Shown: positions 24,281-48,233, counted from the first letter of the stretch. The stretch: DNA of 64,000 bases from Rhizophagus irregularis (GCF_026210795.1 NC_089445.1:2542001-2606000); one strand, 5' to 3'. Notes: a model not told the origin generated them from the sequence alone. Numbers and translations: made by a program.

Positions 24281-26350
24281 TCCAGTTTTATGTTTGTAGT
24301 ATTATAATATTATTTAGCTAGATAATAAGTAGGGAACCATTGTGTTCATTTTAATTTCATGGATTTTATCTATTAATACACATTAAATACACATTAAAGT
24401 TGATCCATTTTATACGGTGAAATTTTTTTATTACCGTTACGTGTAAAAAAAAAAAGAATTACTATGATTTTTTTATTTTTATTTTATTTTTATAACGAGG
24501 AGTAAAAAACAGCATCGGTAATGACTACATAGAAACTTGATACAAGAGTCTGATAGTAACACCCATAAAAACTGAACAACTACGTTAAAAACAAATGTGA
24601 ATTTTTCATTGATCGTTAGTATCATATGACTTTATGACTTTTGATTCTATTGGTCAATTTTATTATATCACATGATCAAAGAATTTGCAATTCCGCCTCA
24701 GTATCAACCTATCGAAAAGGTTTAGATTTTACCACTTGATGGATGAAACGACTGAAACGTTTCGACTTTGAATTTATGGTAAATTTACCGATTTTCTTGG
24801 GTGAGTTATAACAAATTAAACAATTTTCTTGTTTGTCAATTGTTTAATTTTATCACATTTCAATAATCATTAACAATAGATTATATAGTTTACCAATTAG
24901 ACTAGTTTAAATACACAATTAAACATTTATATAGCGTTCACAAGGTTAGATATATTCAATTTAATAATTATTGTAAATAATAGAAATTTTATTATGTTTT
25001 AATAAATTGCATAATATGAAAATTATAAATCAAAAACATCAATTAAACAAAAAAAGTTTAAACCTTCACCCTACCAAACGCCATGAAGCTAAGAAAAAAA
25101 GATTTTAATGGTTAAAATAATAAATGTTAAAATTTAAATTTCCTTAAAAAATGCACCTTACATTTACCATCATTCAAAAGTGTTAGTAAAGGAAACTGAA
25201 TTTAATAAAAAGAGAAAAATGAAAACTGTAATGAAATCATAAGAACCAATCTTTAATTACTCAAAACCTAAAGCAAGAGTTAGTAAAAGGAAAAACACAA
25301 TAAAAAGAAAAAAAAACTAACAATATTTGCAAATTACCCAGAATGAGTACAAAAAAGAAATAAAAAAATGGAAGCATCATCGAAACCAACCTTCATTTTT
25401 AGAGAATCGCTGAAACCTAAAAAAAGGAAGGTTAGTAATAAAAATTAAAAAGAAAAGTATAAATAAAAATCAACTTCTATTCCCAAAACCAATTACTTAA
25501 ATAGTTAAATATTAGCTAAATTTTCTAAACATTTAAAAGTTCAATTTTAAAGATTTTAGAAACAAACTATTTTACCTTAATACCTTTTTTCAGTAAATGT
25601 TAATTCTCCATTTTTACTAAACTTGACCAAAAAAATTTTTACCAGAATTTTCAACAATGGCTGCCATCAAACCTGTGCGCCTGTATACTGTATAATGAGC
25701 GTTTTTCCGCCAATTGAACTTGCAAAAGGAATGTATCATCGATGCAGTCACGATATGAATGAAATTATAAAATTTCCCATAGAAAAAATAATATGGACGG
25801 GTGATGTAATTGATGAATTAAAGGAGCTGAGATAAAAGAAATGTTAATTGCATAGATTTTTTCTCATCATTTCAGTGCATTATCATTATGGGAGACAGCA
25901 TACATATCATTGGCAATGTTATTGACTTTCTGCGATCCATCATTAATTATACTAAAAAATAACACTATGAAGCTCACTTCAGACTTTCTAACGGTCCCGT
26001 CACTATATTGCAAACCGATTGATAAACTAATTTGGTTATTTTTGCAATGATATAATAATATTTATACTATTAATTCCCAGTTTGTGATGATTTACTACTG
26101 ATATGGTAAGTTAATAATGGCATTAAAAAAAAAAGATTCCAAATTAATAAAAATAGAATTTTTTGAAAGAATCAATGAAACCACTTTTAAAATTATAATA
26201 AAATGGATGTATAAATCAATCAGAAAATCGAAAATTGGAAATTTACCATAAATAAAAATTTACTATATTTGTTATATTATATGTATATCGGCAAAAACCG
26301 GCGTAACCAGTGCATATTTGTTTAGTAAACTTAAAATTCGGAGTTTGCAA
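24281..26350. other. intergenic DNA, no supported gene
   Basis: AT-rich spacer. Near 25030-25600 there are repeated words such as AACCTTCACC, AAACCTAAAG and AAAGAGAAAAATGAAA, suggesting degenerate low-copy duplication. The 70-codon open frame at 25623-25835 (+) has a mixed, fairly protein-like composition (CAPVYCIMSVFPPIELAKGM) but no recognised motif and no linked exon. It is not called. Confidence 0.4.
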
Positions 26351-26352
26351 AC

Positions 26353-26360
26353 TATATAAT
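26353..26360 (+). promoter_or_regulatory. TATA box of the kinase gene
   Basis: TATATAAT lies 59 bp before the start codon at 26419. The intervening leader is A/C-rich (AACAATCAACACATAAACAA), as is common in fungal 5' leaders. Confidence 0.5.
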
Positions 26361-26418
26361 CGGTTCCAAACAATCAACACATAAACAATATCTAATATTC
26401 AACTTTATTATTCAAAAT

Positions 26419-28855
26419 ATGTCGTCATATTTGAAAATCACAAGTACAAATTCAACGCCAAAATTAAAATCTAGCCCTTTACCAATTTTGTTTATTTCTT
26501 TTAATCGGTCCCAGATTGACTGTAGTCATTGCGGAAATAAATATTCCTTGACAATTTTATATAATCAAAAATATTGTAAAATTTGCTTTCTTAAGTATAT
26601 TAAAGATATTAAAGATATTAAAGATACAAGTAGTGATACATACTTAGATATACGTATAAGTAAAAATGATATTCAACGTAGCACACAAAATATTCAAGAA
26701 ATATTTGAGAATGATTACAAAATTTCATATTTTAAACAAATAGTTTCATTCCATCTTCGTTATGAAAAACAAAAATTAGAAGAAAGTGAGAATTGTAAGT
26801 TATGTGGGAAATTAATTCCTCAACAAACATATTTGTTTAGAATATGCCCATATTGTTATCAAATTTCTTATGAATGGATACAATCAACTTTTACTAATAA
26901 ATATGTTCCAATTCTTTATTTACCATGGTGGGATAATTGTAGTAATTGTATTGTTTGTAAACAAAGTCTAAATTTCATAAATGATTGTCAAAAATGGTGT
27001 TCAAATTGCTTTTATACTCTTTATATTGGATGTAGATATTGTTTAACAACAAACATTATTTTTGGAATTCCGGATCAATCTCAATGTAGAAAATGTAAAA
27101 GAAAATCATCTATTACTATTGATATCACAATTATTAATAGTGGAAACATTATTATAGAAAAATTTTTTGCCTCTACAAGAGAAGAAATTAATCAGAAAAT
27201 TGCTTCTAATTTGAATAATCACATTGTTGATAAAAATTCAAATCCAATTGAGATATATAATTTTTTTTTTAAATATAAGAGTGATTATTTCTCTTTAAAA
27301 CCATTAATAGAATGGATTCCATATTCTCAAATTACAAAATTGGAAAAGACAGCGGCAGGAGGTTTTAGTATTATTTATAAAGCAACTTGTTTATTTCGCA
27401 AATATAATAGTATGAAATATTTTAAAACAGTTGCCATAAAAAGATATCTAAACACACAAGATATGGAGAAATATTTTTTAAATGAGGTAATTATTATTGT
27501 TTTTTTTTATATTGGACTCATTTTCTTTAATAGATTTGTTTTAAATAATATTTTTATACTGTATTTAGTTAAATTCGCTTTATAGATATCATAAAAACGG
27601 TCGCATCATTAGTTGTTTTGGAGTTACACAAGATCCTGATACAAAGGAATATATGTTAGTAATGAAATATGCAAATGGAGGAAATTTACATGATTATTTA
27701 CAAAATAATTTTGCAAATATTACATGGGAAATGAAGTTAAATATTTTATTAGAAATCACCATGGGGTAATGGATCAATTTTTTATTATTTTATTTCAATA
27801 TGCTGTATAAGTACATTACAATTTCTTTTTTATTTTTAGACTTAATGTTATCCATACAAGAAATTTTATACATCGAGATTTACACAGTGGAAATATATTG
27901 CTGGATAATTCATCTTGGTTAATTTGTGATTTAGGGTTATCACAATCTACAAATAATACTTCATTTAATAATAATGAAATATATGGAGTATTACCATATA
28001 TTGCACCTGAGATATTTAATGGTGTTGCTTTTTCAAAAAAATCTGATATATATAGTATGGGTATGATTGTGTGGGAATTAACGACAGGTTGCAAACCATT
28101 TTCAAATTGTGAGCATGATTTTAGCCTCGTTTATAAAATTATTGATGGAGACCGACCTGAAATTACGAGTGATACTCCTGAATGTATTTCTAATTTAATG
28201 GAAAGTTGTTGGAATTCTGATCCTGCAAAAAGACCTACTGTATCAGAAATTTATAAAGCTTTGTCATTTGCGAAAGAAAGGTGTAATGTGCAATTTAATA
28301 AGGCTGAAGAAAAACGATTAGAGTTGATTAAATTGAAGAAACTTGGCCCTGATTTTACTGAAAAATTTCATTCTGATGCTACTTATACCTCTAGAATTTC
28401 TTCTAACAATTCTTTATTCGGTATATAAAAATTGGATCATTTCACTTTTCTTGAAAATCAATAAATTTAAATATCTGATATATTTATTATTTTATATTCT
28501 CACTACTTTTAGAATACATTACAAAAGAGTACGATTACGATATAAATACGCAAAGTCAACAAAGGTATTATTGATTTAATTTATAGAAACAAAACCAAAA
28601 TTGAAATTTAACATTAAATTTTTATTTCATTTTTTTTTTTAAAAAAAAAAATTCTTTAGTACTACTCATATTACTAATGTTCAAGATTTTCCGACTAAAA
28701 ATTCTTCAAGAAAACGTCATATGGAAGAACTAAGAATTGAAACTCAATATGATAGTAAGTAAATAGTTTATATTATTAGCGAAAACAATTTTTTATATTT
28801 ATTATATAAATTTACTTATTTTAAAAAAAAAATAGGAAAGCGGATTAAAGCTTAA
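26419..28855 (+). CDS. protein kinase with CxxC-rich N-terminal region
   Basis: Six exons are predicted: 26419-27486, 27569-27765, 27840-28420, 28528-28564, 28660-28754 and 28836-28855. They join in phase to 665 residues. The first ~270 residues hold repeated CxxC pairs (CSHCGNK, CKICF, CKLCGK, CPYC, CSNC, CRYC, CRKC) like tandem zinc ribbons. The kinase domain starts near residue 305. The glycine loop is weak (TAAGGFSIIYKA), the ATP-binding Lys is in VAIKRY (~341), and the catalytic loop is HRDLHSGNIL (His433-Asp435). DLG replaces DFG (Asp452), followed by YIAPE and SDIYSMGMIVWEL. This is the expanded tyrosine-kinase-like type of glomeromycotan fungi. All core catalytic residues are present, so activity is plausible. 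The short C-terminal exons encode a polar tail (FPTKNSSRKRHMEELRI). Substrates are unknown. A model stopping at 28428 is possible if the last introns are not used. Confidence 0.85.
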
Positions 28856-29466
28856 GATACGGGAATTGCCTTTTTTTAGTGGGATGTCATATGGCTTTAT
28901 TTATTTATTTATTTTATAACTGCAATACTGCACTTTTGTTTTATTTATTTTATTTTTTACTTATTCGTTTCCTGTCGGAAATAAATACTCTGAAATATCG
29001 GTTAAATTGTGTACAAGGCTTACTTCAGGTAAAGCTTTCTGCAAAAGAACACTTCCAATAATGATATTGAATGTAAATTAATAAACATTCTAAATGATTC
29101 TAGTCAATGAAATAAATTTAATTTTGATTTTGAAATAAAACAAAAAACGTTACATTTTAAGATATTTAAATATTTGCAAATTTCAGAAAACCATTTGATA
29201 AATTGAAACTAATTTTAAAAAAAATTTTAAATTTAATCCGAATTTCCGATTATTTAATTTTGAGTTAATGGATTTTATAGATTATAATTCTCTCAATAAT
29301 TTTACAAGTTTACAAGGAATAATGTACAAGGACTAATTCGAAAAATTTATAATAAACTATTTTTCTTAAAATACAATATTATGTATTACGGATGAGGTGT
29401 GGGCGGACGCGTAACAAGATGTTAAAGAGTGGATTAACTTAACAATTCATTTATAAAATCAATATA
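28856..29466. repeat. duplicated 3' flank of USP7-like copy B
   Basis: From about 29025 this spacer matches 37206-37694, the 3' flank of copy C, in short collinear blocks: GGTAAAGCTT, AGAACACTT(C/A)CAATAATGAT, TGATAAATTGAAAC, TTCTTAAAATACAATATTAT and GTAACAAGATGTTAAA. This shows that the flank was duplicated together with the gene. No coding frame is supported. The region is also the tail end of older kinase-relic DNA. Confidence 0.6.
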
Positions 29467-34928
<5,462 letters not shown>

Positions 34929-36625
34929 GATATTATTCGAAATTTAATTAATTTAATTGTAAATACAAACGTAAAACAATATCTAAATAGTTTTCTTTAA
35001 ATACTATTCGTACAATGCTAAAATAAAAATTTCCGTGAACAAATAATTTTCACTCTTTTTATGGTAAATGAGCTTGAAATGATTGACATGATACCTTGTA
35101 CTACCCAAAGTCTTAAATAAGTAATTATTATGATTTACACTATGAATAAGTGTTTTTTAATTTAACCTTGAAAATTGAAATCCAGGGATATCATAAGATT
35201 TCTTATAAATTATTAATTTACAAATAAATATAAAAAAATAATATAACTAAGAATTTTTTTAATATCAGTTGGGAAAATAAATTAATAAAAGACATGATTG
35301 AAGGGCTTAAAATGCTACATAACGAAATATCGTCCATAAAGATTATCGCAGTGGAAATATTTTTAATATAAACAGGTGATTTTGAATAAGCAAATCTGCA
35401 ATTGAATCATCAAGATGATGATAATTGATAAAGAGGTTTATTAAATAATTCTTTGTGATAAAAATATGCTAATATATAATTTTAGTATGATTAGTGGGAA
35501 TTAATAACAGGTAGAAGACCGTTTTGGAATACAAGTCTAAATGTATTAAAATACATCACAAATATACCTGAAAGTTATATATATTGAATTAATACAACAC
35601 TGATCCAAAATTCCAAATGAAAGACCAAATGCTTGCGATATTTATGATAAATTTACTCGTTATGGTAGTAAATTTAATTACCAAAATATAGAAGAATATG
35701 AAAGATTTTAAGTTATAAAAGATAAAATATAATTTGGACATGCTATACGACCGTAAAATGATAAAATCAATAAGTTAATACTAAGTAGTTAGTACATAAT
35801 AAACAGTTTAAGTTATACGCCCAAAATAAATTCAATTTACATTATGTAAACCTGAGACCCAAGGCTACATTTTGGTATCTTTTAAAGTTATTAAACACTT
35901 CATTATCTTTTGAAATAATCAGCAATAATTATTTATTTCAAATAAAAAATATAACAGAAAATTAAATTACATTTATAAAACATTGGTGGATTAGATTTAA
36001 TTTAAAATACTCAAATATTATTAAGAATAATGCCAAAAAATAAATATCAAAAAATTTGCAGTAAATAAACATTTATGATAAAATGATGAGAGTTTTATTC
36101 TTTAAATTATCACAATTTCGGTATATAGTAAAAAATGCTAATAAATGGTTCAAATTACAAAATGTGTGTAGTTTACTTAAAACAAGACCAATTTTTATCA
36201 TCTAAAATGCAAAATAAACTTGAATATTGGGGCCACATTTTGACATCATTTAGGACTCTAGTACATTTTTACTTTTTGAGCAAATTAACTACAAATGTTG
36301 ATTTTAAAGAAAAATTTGACATGAAATTCATATATTAAAAAATAGATGCAAATTCATTAGAAATTTCTCAAATTTTATCAAGATAAATGGGAAAATTGCG
36401 TATAGAAAAAATTTTTTAATAATATTAAGTATTTTATGCAAAAAAATATAAATTTGCTCTAAAATAGTTATAAAAATTTTTAAATAAGAAAAATTACTAA
36501 AATAAATTCCATATTAATTTATTGTTGATAAAATCTATGGGTTTCCATCTTTCAAATAAGCTATTTTACGTATAATTTGGTGAGATCGTCATGGGGTTAT
36601 GGCCGATTTTTTAATTCCGGTTTTT
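34929..36625. other. intergenic DNA between copies B and C, with kinase relic
   Basis: The first ~180 bp (34929-35110) match the DNA upstream of copy C (43240-43412): both carry an AAAT microsatellite nearby, ATGGTAAAT and AGCTTGAAATGAT. The rest carries the kinase relic described separately and AT-rich filler. The open frame at 36135-36338 (+) has no motif. Confidence 0.5.
35260..35700 (+). pseudogene. protein kinase relic, duplicated at 62470-62890
   Basis: Disrupted plus-strand text reads DMIEGLKMLHNE, then VHKDYRSGNIFNI (a degraded HRDxHSGNI catalytic loop), then WELITGRRPFWNTSLNV near 35495-35545, and KRPNACDIYDKFTRYG near 35615-35660. These are the C-lobe segments of the same kinase family as the gene at 26419-28855. 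Stops and frameshifts are frequent. The block 62470-62890 carries nearly the same sequence with the same lesions, so the copies were duplicated after decay. Confidence 0.75.
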
Positions 36626-36633
36626 TTTGCAAC

Positions 36634-37197
36634 TAGGGATTAAATTAACCGAATAATTAACCGGTTAACTTATATGAAGATTGTTATATCAGATAATTTT
36701 TAATTCAGAACCTTTAAGTTATTTTTTTTTTATTTTTTATACAACATGGATGATATTGACCATAGAGACATATAAGAGTCTCAATCTGAGTTATCAAGAC
36801 AACAATCTTCCTTTTATTAAAAGAAATTCAAAGTATTTAAGTTGCTAGCTAATAAGGTAAATAAATATCATAATTAAATACTTGAAATGTTATCTATAAA
36901 GTCTTTTTAGAGAAAATAGGTTAAGAACAACCAATCGTCTTCGTTATTTCAATTTTATCATTTTTACTAGTATTTATATTTACATTATTTATATAAATTG
37001 TGTATTTACAATTTATCAAATATTTATGAATAAACCGTCCAAAAGAACCTTAACCGGTCAAAAACCGGTTAATCGGAACGTTTAACCGGATAATAACCGG
37101 TTAAAGATATAAATTTTACGTTTAACGCGTTTTATTTTGCCCATTTGAATATTTGATACATCTATCGCAATTTTACTCTTTTAACTTCCAATCCCTA
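36634..37197. mobile_element. hAT-like non-autonomous element, 8-bp target duplication
   Basis: The element begins TAGGGATT and ends AATCCCTA. It is flanked by the perfect 8-bp duplication TTTGCAAC (36626-36633 and 37198-37205), as expected for hAT elements. Subterminal ACCGGTTAA words occur several times at both ends (36655-36668, 37045-37105). It has no transposase ORF. It sits in the spacer just beyond copy C's 3' flank. The copy of that flank at 63900-64000 lacks the element, which supports insertion after duplication. Confidence 0.85.
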
Positions 37198-37205
37198 TTT
37201 GCAAC

Positions 37206-37694
37206 ACACTGTATACAGTATGGTAAAGCTTGATTACTGCAAGTGCAAAGACAAGAACACTTACAATAATGATACTGAATATACTGAATGTAAAATTAAT
37301 GAACAAACATCTAAATGATTGTATGATTGTGATAGAGAATCTAAAATATAACATCTGCAGCAAAAGAGTACATAGAAAATTCATCAGGTATTTACATTTT
37401 AGGATATTTAGATATTTGCTGATAAATTGAAACCCAATTTTAAAAAGAAATTTTTGAATATACCTGACGATATACAAGTTAAATAGATTTTTATGGATTA
37501 TAATTTTCGATAATTTACAAGAACTAACGTTAAAAATTTCATAATTTCATAATAAACTATTTTTCTTAAAATACAATATTATATATTACGGATGGTGAAT
37601 TATATTATGGGTGGACGGACGTAACAAGATGTTAAACTTAATGGTACAATTCATTTATAAAATAAAGATAATGTTGCATAAAAAAATCAATATA
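37206..37694. repeat. duplicated 3' flank of USP7-like copy C
   Basis: This spacer shares collinear words with 29025-29466 and, at its left end, with 63936-64000 (TATGGTAAAGCTTGATTACT, then GCAAGTGCAAAGACAAGAAC). It is part of the segment duplicated with the USP7-like genes. Short open frames on either strand here are chance. Confidence 0.65.
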
Positions 37695-43239
<5,545 letters not shown>

Positions 43240-43599
43240 AATATTATTCGAAATTCAATTATAAATACAAACATAAAACAATATCTAAATAGTTTTCTTT
43301 AGATATTATTCGTATAATGCTAAAATAAAAATTTTCATGAACAAAAAATTTTCAGAAAATGACGCCTTTTATGGTAAATAAGCTTGAAATGATCGACAAG
43401 GTACCTTGTACTTTAGCACCCCATTCAACCGATCAACAAAGGTTCTAACCTTACATTTCATGTCTCAAGTGTCTAGGTTATATCCTTCGTGGTCCGCCCA
43501 TGGTTTTAACCCATGTCCGTGATATACTTTGACTTGTCATGCTGTGTCATAAAAACAAATCATGCTAATTAATTTAATCCAACAATATATTATTATACT

Positions 43600-44600
43600 C
43601 ACTTATAGTCATATATGGACATTTATGTCCATGATATTTGTTGATGATGCTCCTTGTCAGATATGGCTGTGATATTTGTTGTCAATTGCTCATGATGATA
43701 CTCTTTGTCAGGTACGGACATTTATGTCTGTGATATTTGTTGATGATGCTCCTTGTCAGATACGACCGTGATATTTGATGTCAATTGCTCATAATGATGC
43801 TACTTGTCAGGTACGGACATTTATGTCCGTGATATTTGTTGATGATGCTCCTTGTCATAGTATACAACCATGATATTTGTTGTCAATTGCTCATGATGAT
43901 ACTACTTGTCAGGTACGGACATTTATGTCCGTGATATTTGTTAATGATGCTTCTTGTCAGATACGACCATGATATTTGTTGTCAATTGCTCATGATGATA
44001 CTACTTGTCAGGTACGGACATTTATGTCCGTGATATTTGTTAATGATGCTTTTTGTCAGATACGACCATGATATTTGTTATCAATTGCTTATGATGATAC
44101 TCCTTGTCAGGTACGGACATTTATGTCCGTGATATTTGTTAATGATGCTCCTTGTCATATACGACCATGATATTTGTTGTCAATTGCTCATGATGATACT
44201 ACTTGTCAGATACGGACATTTATGTCTGTGATATTTATGATAACCTTTGTCAAGCACAGACATTTATGTCCGTGATATTTATGATAACCTTTGTCAAGCA
44301 CAGACATTTATGTCTATGATATTTATGATAACCTTTGTCAAGCACAGTCCATGATTTTTGTTATACTTATGATAATCTTTGTCAAACACAGACATTTATG
44401 TTCGTAATATTTATTATACTTATCTTTCGTCTTACAGACATTTATGTCCATGATTTTTGTTATACTTATAATATAATCTTTGTAAAGCACAGACATTTAT
44501 GTCTGTAATATTTATTATGCTTATCCTTTGTCTTATGATAGATAACCTTTGTCAAGTACAAACATTATTTATGTCCATGATTTTTGATTTTTTGCACCCA
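43600..44600. repeat. 99-bp tandem array in the left foldback arm
   Basis: The word ATTTATG in CGGACATTTATGTCCG recurs at 43621, 43720, 43819, 43921, 44020, 44119 and 44218, a period of 99 bp with one 102-bp unit. Each unit contains CGGACAT-TT-ATGTCCG, a 7-bp inverted repeat, plus GATATTTGTTG and TTGCTCATGATGATAC. From about 44220 the array shifts to shorter diverged units built from GATATTTATGATAACCTTTG and CAGACATTTATGTC. Confidence 0.85.
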
Positions 44601-45262
44601 TCCATCCAGTATTTTAATTATAAATAAGACAATTTTATAATTTTTGACTGCATATTCATTTACCAACTTCATTAATAAATATTTTACATCATCTTATAAC
44701 TATAAAAAAGGCAATTTTTTTTTCAAGTTTTACACATTAATTTGGCCAGGTTTAAAATAATTTTGCACAGCAAAATTTGTCAGAATTATTTGGCCAGAAT
44801 TATAATATAGATATAAATGTCTGGTTTGCAAATTTGACCAGAATTATAAAAATGAACAGTTTTTGTAAATTTGGCTGGCATTATAAATATAGATATTTTA
44901 ATCCTTATAGAAAGTTTTTGTGCTAAATTTATACCAAATGGACTCAGTTTAAAATTAGCTCAAATTTATGCAAAAAAATAATCCAAATTTAGTTTATAGG
45001 TAACTTATCATAATCCAGTGATCATAGAAAAATAAATTATAGCTTGTTAGCTTTGTCTCATCAAGATAAGTTAAATTGTTAAATAGTGGTTTCTATCATC
45101 AATAGATGGGAAGTTATTGAATGCATTTAGAATTATTTAAGAATACAAAAAATTCTTTCAAAAAAATGTTAATATCTTATTATTTATTATTAATCCTAAA
45201 GGTATAAATCCACCATTTAATACATCTCAATACAATCCAATAAGCTATATACTATCTTTTTA

Positions 45263-45557
45263 GGACCCCGGATATCTCCAAAACAGGTCATAAGTCACAC
45301 TTTCGGCAGATTGGCCCATTTTTCAGGGGCTCAAAAAATCGTTTTTTGTAAATATCTCGGCATCCAGTGGTCCAATTTTGATGAACATTTTTTTAAATTG
45401 TAGAGCTAAATGAGGGCTACAAAATAAAAAAAAGTTCATTAAAATTGAATTACTGGATGCTGAGATATTTACAAAAAACAATTTTTTGAGTTTCAGCAAA
45501 AAGGGGTGTTTTTGGCCAAAAGTCCATTATGACCTTTATATTAGATATCCGGGGTCC
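45263..45557. mobile_element. GGACCC-family MITE, 10-bp target duplication
   Basis: The element starts GGACCCCGGATATCT, ends with the inverse, and is flanked by the perfect 10-bp direct repeat TATCTTTTTA (45253-45262 and 45558-45567). Its interior is largely palindromic: ATCGTTTTTTGTAAATATCT near 45340 faces AGATATTTACAAAAAACAAT near 45465. The right arm of the host palindrome has the uninterrupted equivalent site. The duplication length suits Mutator-like elements. It shares its terminal GGACCC with 63331-63542. Confidence 0.85.
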
Positions 45558-47927
45558 TATCTTTTTACAATCACTTAATGGCAAGTTAATGCAATTTAAC
45601 TTTAGCAATTTGGTATATTTAACCAAAAAAAAATTATTTTTATTGTATCTAGATAATCAATAAAAATCAGACATATAAAAAGATATTTATATTGTTTTTA
45701 TTATTTATTTGACATATGAAAGTATATATGTGATATCATGTTTTATAAACATTATATGAAAATTTTGTAAAAATTTATAATTGATATGATAATTTACCAA
45801 TTACTATAATTTTATTATTAAGTTTACTTTAATATAACATATTTATATTACATTATAAATTTATAGTAAAGAAAATGTATAATAAACTTTACCAAATATT
45901 ATAATTTATTATTTTAATTGCTATAAAGTTTATTTATATTATTATATAAGTCAGTATATCTATGAAAGTTATATAAACATATTTGTTTAATGCAATTTAA
46001 CATTTAAAAATAATTTGTTTTTATTTATTAATATTAAATACAAATTACTTAAAAATTGCCAGAATATTAGATCCTTTAATTATTTTTTAAAAATTATCTA
46101 TTAAATAAAATATTGATTTTTTTTTGTTTTTTATTTACTCTTTTTATTAGATCTAAAAATTGTCAAAATATTTAATTATTAATACATTATATATGCATAA
46201 AAGTTATATAAACCTATTTAATGTAATTTAACAATTAACATTGATTTTATTTTGTTTTTATTTATTTTTTTATTTAATTCAAATTATTTTAAAAATTGTT
46301 AAAAAATTAAATGACTTGGCTCTTTTAATTATTAATATATTACATGTCTATTAGAAGTTAAATAAACATACCTATTTGATGAAATTAGTATTTATAAATT
46401 ATCTTATTAATATAAAACTTTATTTATTTATTTGTTATTAAACACAATTTATTTTAAATATTGTTAGAAGAATTTTTCTATCATCAGGGTGATCACTAGT
46501 AACTGAAATTATGATAATTGAAGTTAGAAATTGGATCAACAAAATTATTTATTAAAAAAAAAATTGGGGATTTGCGAAAAAATGTACTAATAACATTTCT
46601 GTAACAATTACTGCAATATTCGCAAATCTAATTTTAATAATTTTGTTGATCCAATTTCTAACAATATTTAAAATAATTTGTATCTAATAATAAATAAATA
46701 AAAACAGAACAAAAATTAAGTTTTATATTAATAAGATAATTTTTAAATACTAAATTACATTAAATAGGTATGTTTATCTAACTTCCATAAATATTTAATA
46801 TACAAATAATTAAAAAAATCAAATCATTTAATTTTCTAATAATTTTTAAAATAAATTATAGTATCTAATTAGAAAAAAAATAAAATCAAAAAAAAATCAA
46901 TAGCCTATTGATAAATAATTTTTAATTGCTAAATTACATTAAAAAGGTATGTTTATATAACTTCTATGCATATGTAATGTACTAATAATTAAAGAATCTA
47001 ATTTTTTAACAATTTTAGAATAATTTGCATCTAATAAAAGAGGGAGATAATAATATTTTATTTAATAAATAATTTTAAATACTAAATTACATTAAATACT
47101 AATATGTTTATGTAACTTCTATATATATTTTAATTTACTATTAAATATTAGATATATTTATGTAATTACTACATATATTTAATATACTAATGACTAATCA
47201 TTAAAAGATCCAATTTTCTGACAATTTTTAAATAATTGGCATCTAATAGTAAAAAAAAAATATAAAATTAAAAAATCAATATTTTTTTCAATAAACCAAT
47301 TTTTAAATTCTAAATTCAAAACAAATAGTATATCTATACTATAACTTATATAATAGTATATGTAATGAATTGAATAATTAATTGTTGAATTATATTAAAA
47401 AATCTTTATAGTAATTAAAATAATAAATTATAATAATTGATATAATATAATTTATAAGTTTATTTATATATTTTCCTTATAAATTCTTAATGTGATATAT
47501 ATATATTAACTTCCATAAATGTAATGTATTATTTTATAACAATTAAAAATGAATTATAGTATATTTTCTTTACAAAATTTACATAATATTTATAAAACAC
47601 AATGTTTATATATCTTTATATTTCAAATAAATAATAAAATAATATCTAGTATATCTTTTTTATTGAATATATTGAATATCAAAATACAATAAAAAAAAAT
47701 GTCTATTATTTGGTTAAATACACTAAAATGCTAAAAGTTAACTTGGCATCAAGTAATTACAGAAAGATAAAATATAGCTTGTTAGATTATTTTTTGAGAT
47801 ATCTTAAATGGTGGTAGTTTTATACCTTTAGAATTAATAAATAATAAGATATTAACATTATTTATTGAAAGAATTTTTTATATTCTTAAATATTTATAAA
47901 TGCTAATAACTTTTTATTTAATGATAA

Positions 47928-48233
47928 GGCCACACAAATTCAAATTTTCGGTCCACTTCACCCAGCCGGATCACTTTTTCAAATTTCAATAAAAAAAAGT
48001 TAATATATAAAAAATTTATCACGTGATCAGGACGTAATTTTATTGGCGGGTAAGTTTATCATGCGGCTGAGAACTTCTAGAGTGAAAATAAATTCCTTCC
48101 TTCTAAAAGTCAACCAATCAAATGTCACGATTATATATATAAACTTTTTTTACTAATAAACAATAAACCTGGGTCCCTGGGTCGATTTTAAATTTCAATG
48201 TTACGTGAACTGAAAAATTGAATTTGTGTGGCC
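47928..48233. mobile_element. Harbinger-like MITE, TAA target duplication
   Basis: The 306-bp element starts GGCCACACAAATTCAA and ends with the inverse, flanked by TAA on both sides (47925-47927, 48234-48236). A 3-bp TWA duplication with GGC-type ends is the PIF/Harbinger pattern. It lies only in the right foldback arm. The left arm near 45090-45110 shows the empty site. It carries no ORF. Confidence 0.75.

Noticed and set aside
25623-25835. 70-codon frame with protein-like composition
   Set aside because: No recognisable domain, splice partner or promoter was found. It may be a relic but cannot be supported as a gene.
37181-37477. Frames on both strands in the copy C 3' flank
   Set aside because: They overlap duplicated non-coding flank and the end of the hAT-like element. 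The equivalent frames are not open at 29025-29466.
43600-44230. CRISPR-like regular repeats
   Set aside because: Units are 99 bp with no unique spacers, lie in inverted arms of a transposon, and the genome is eukaryotic.
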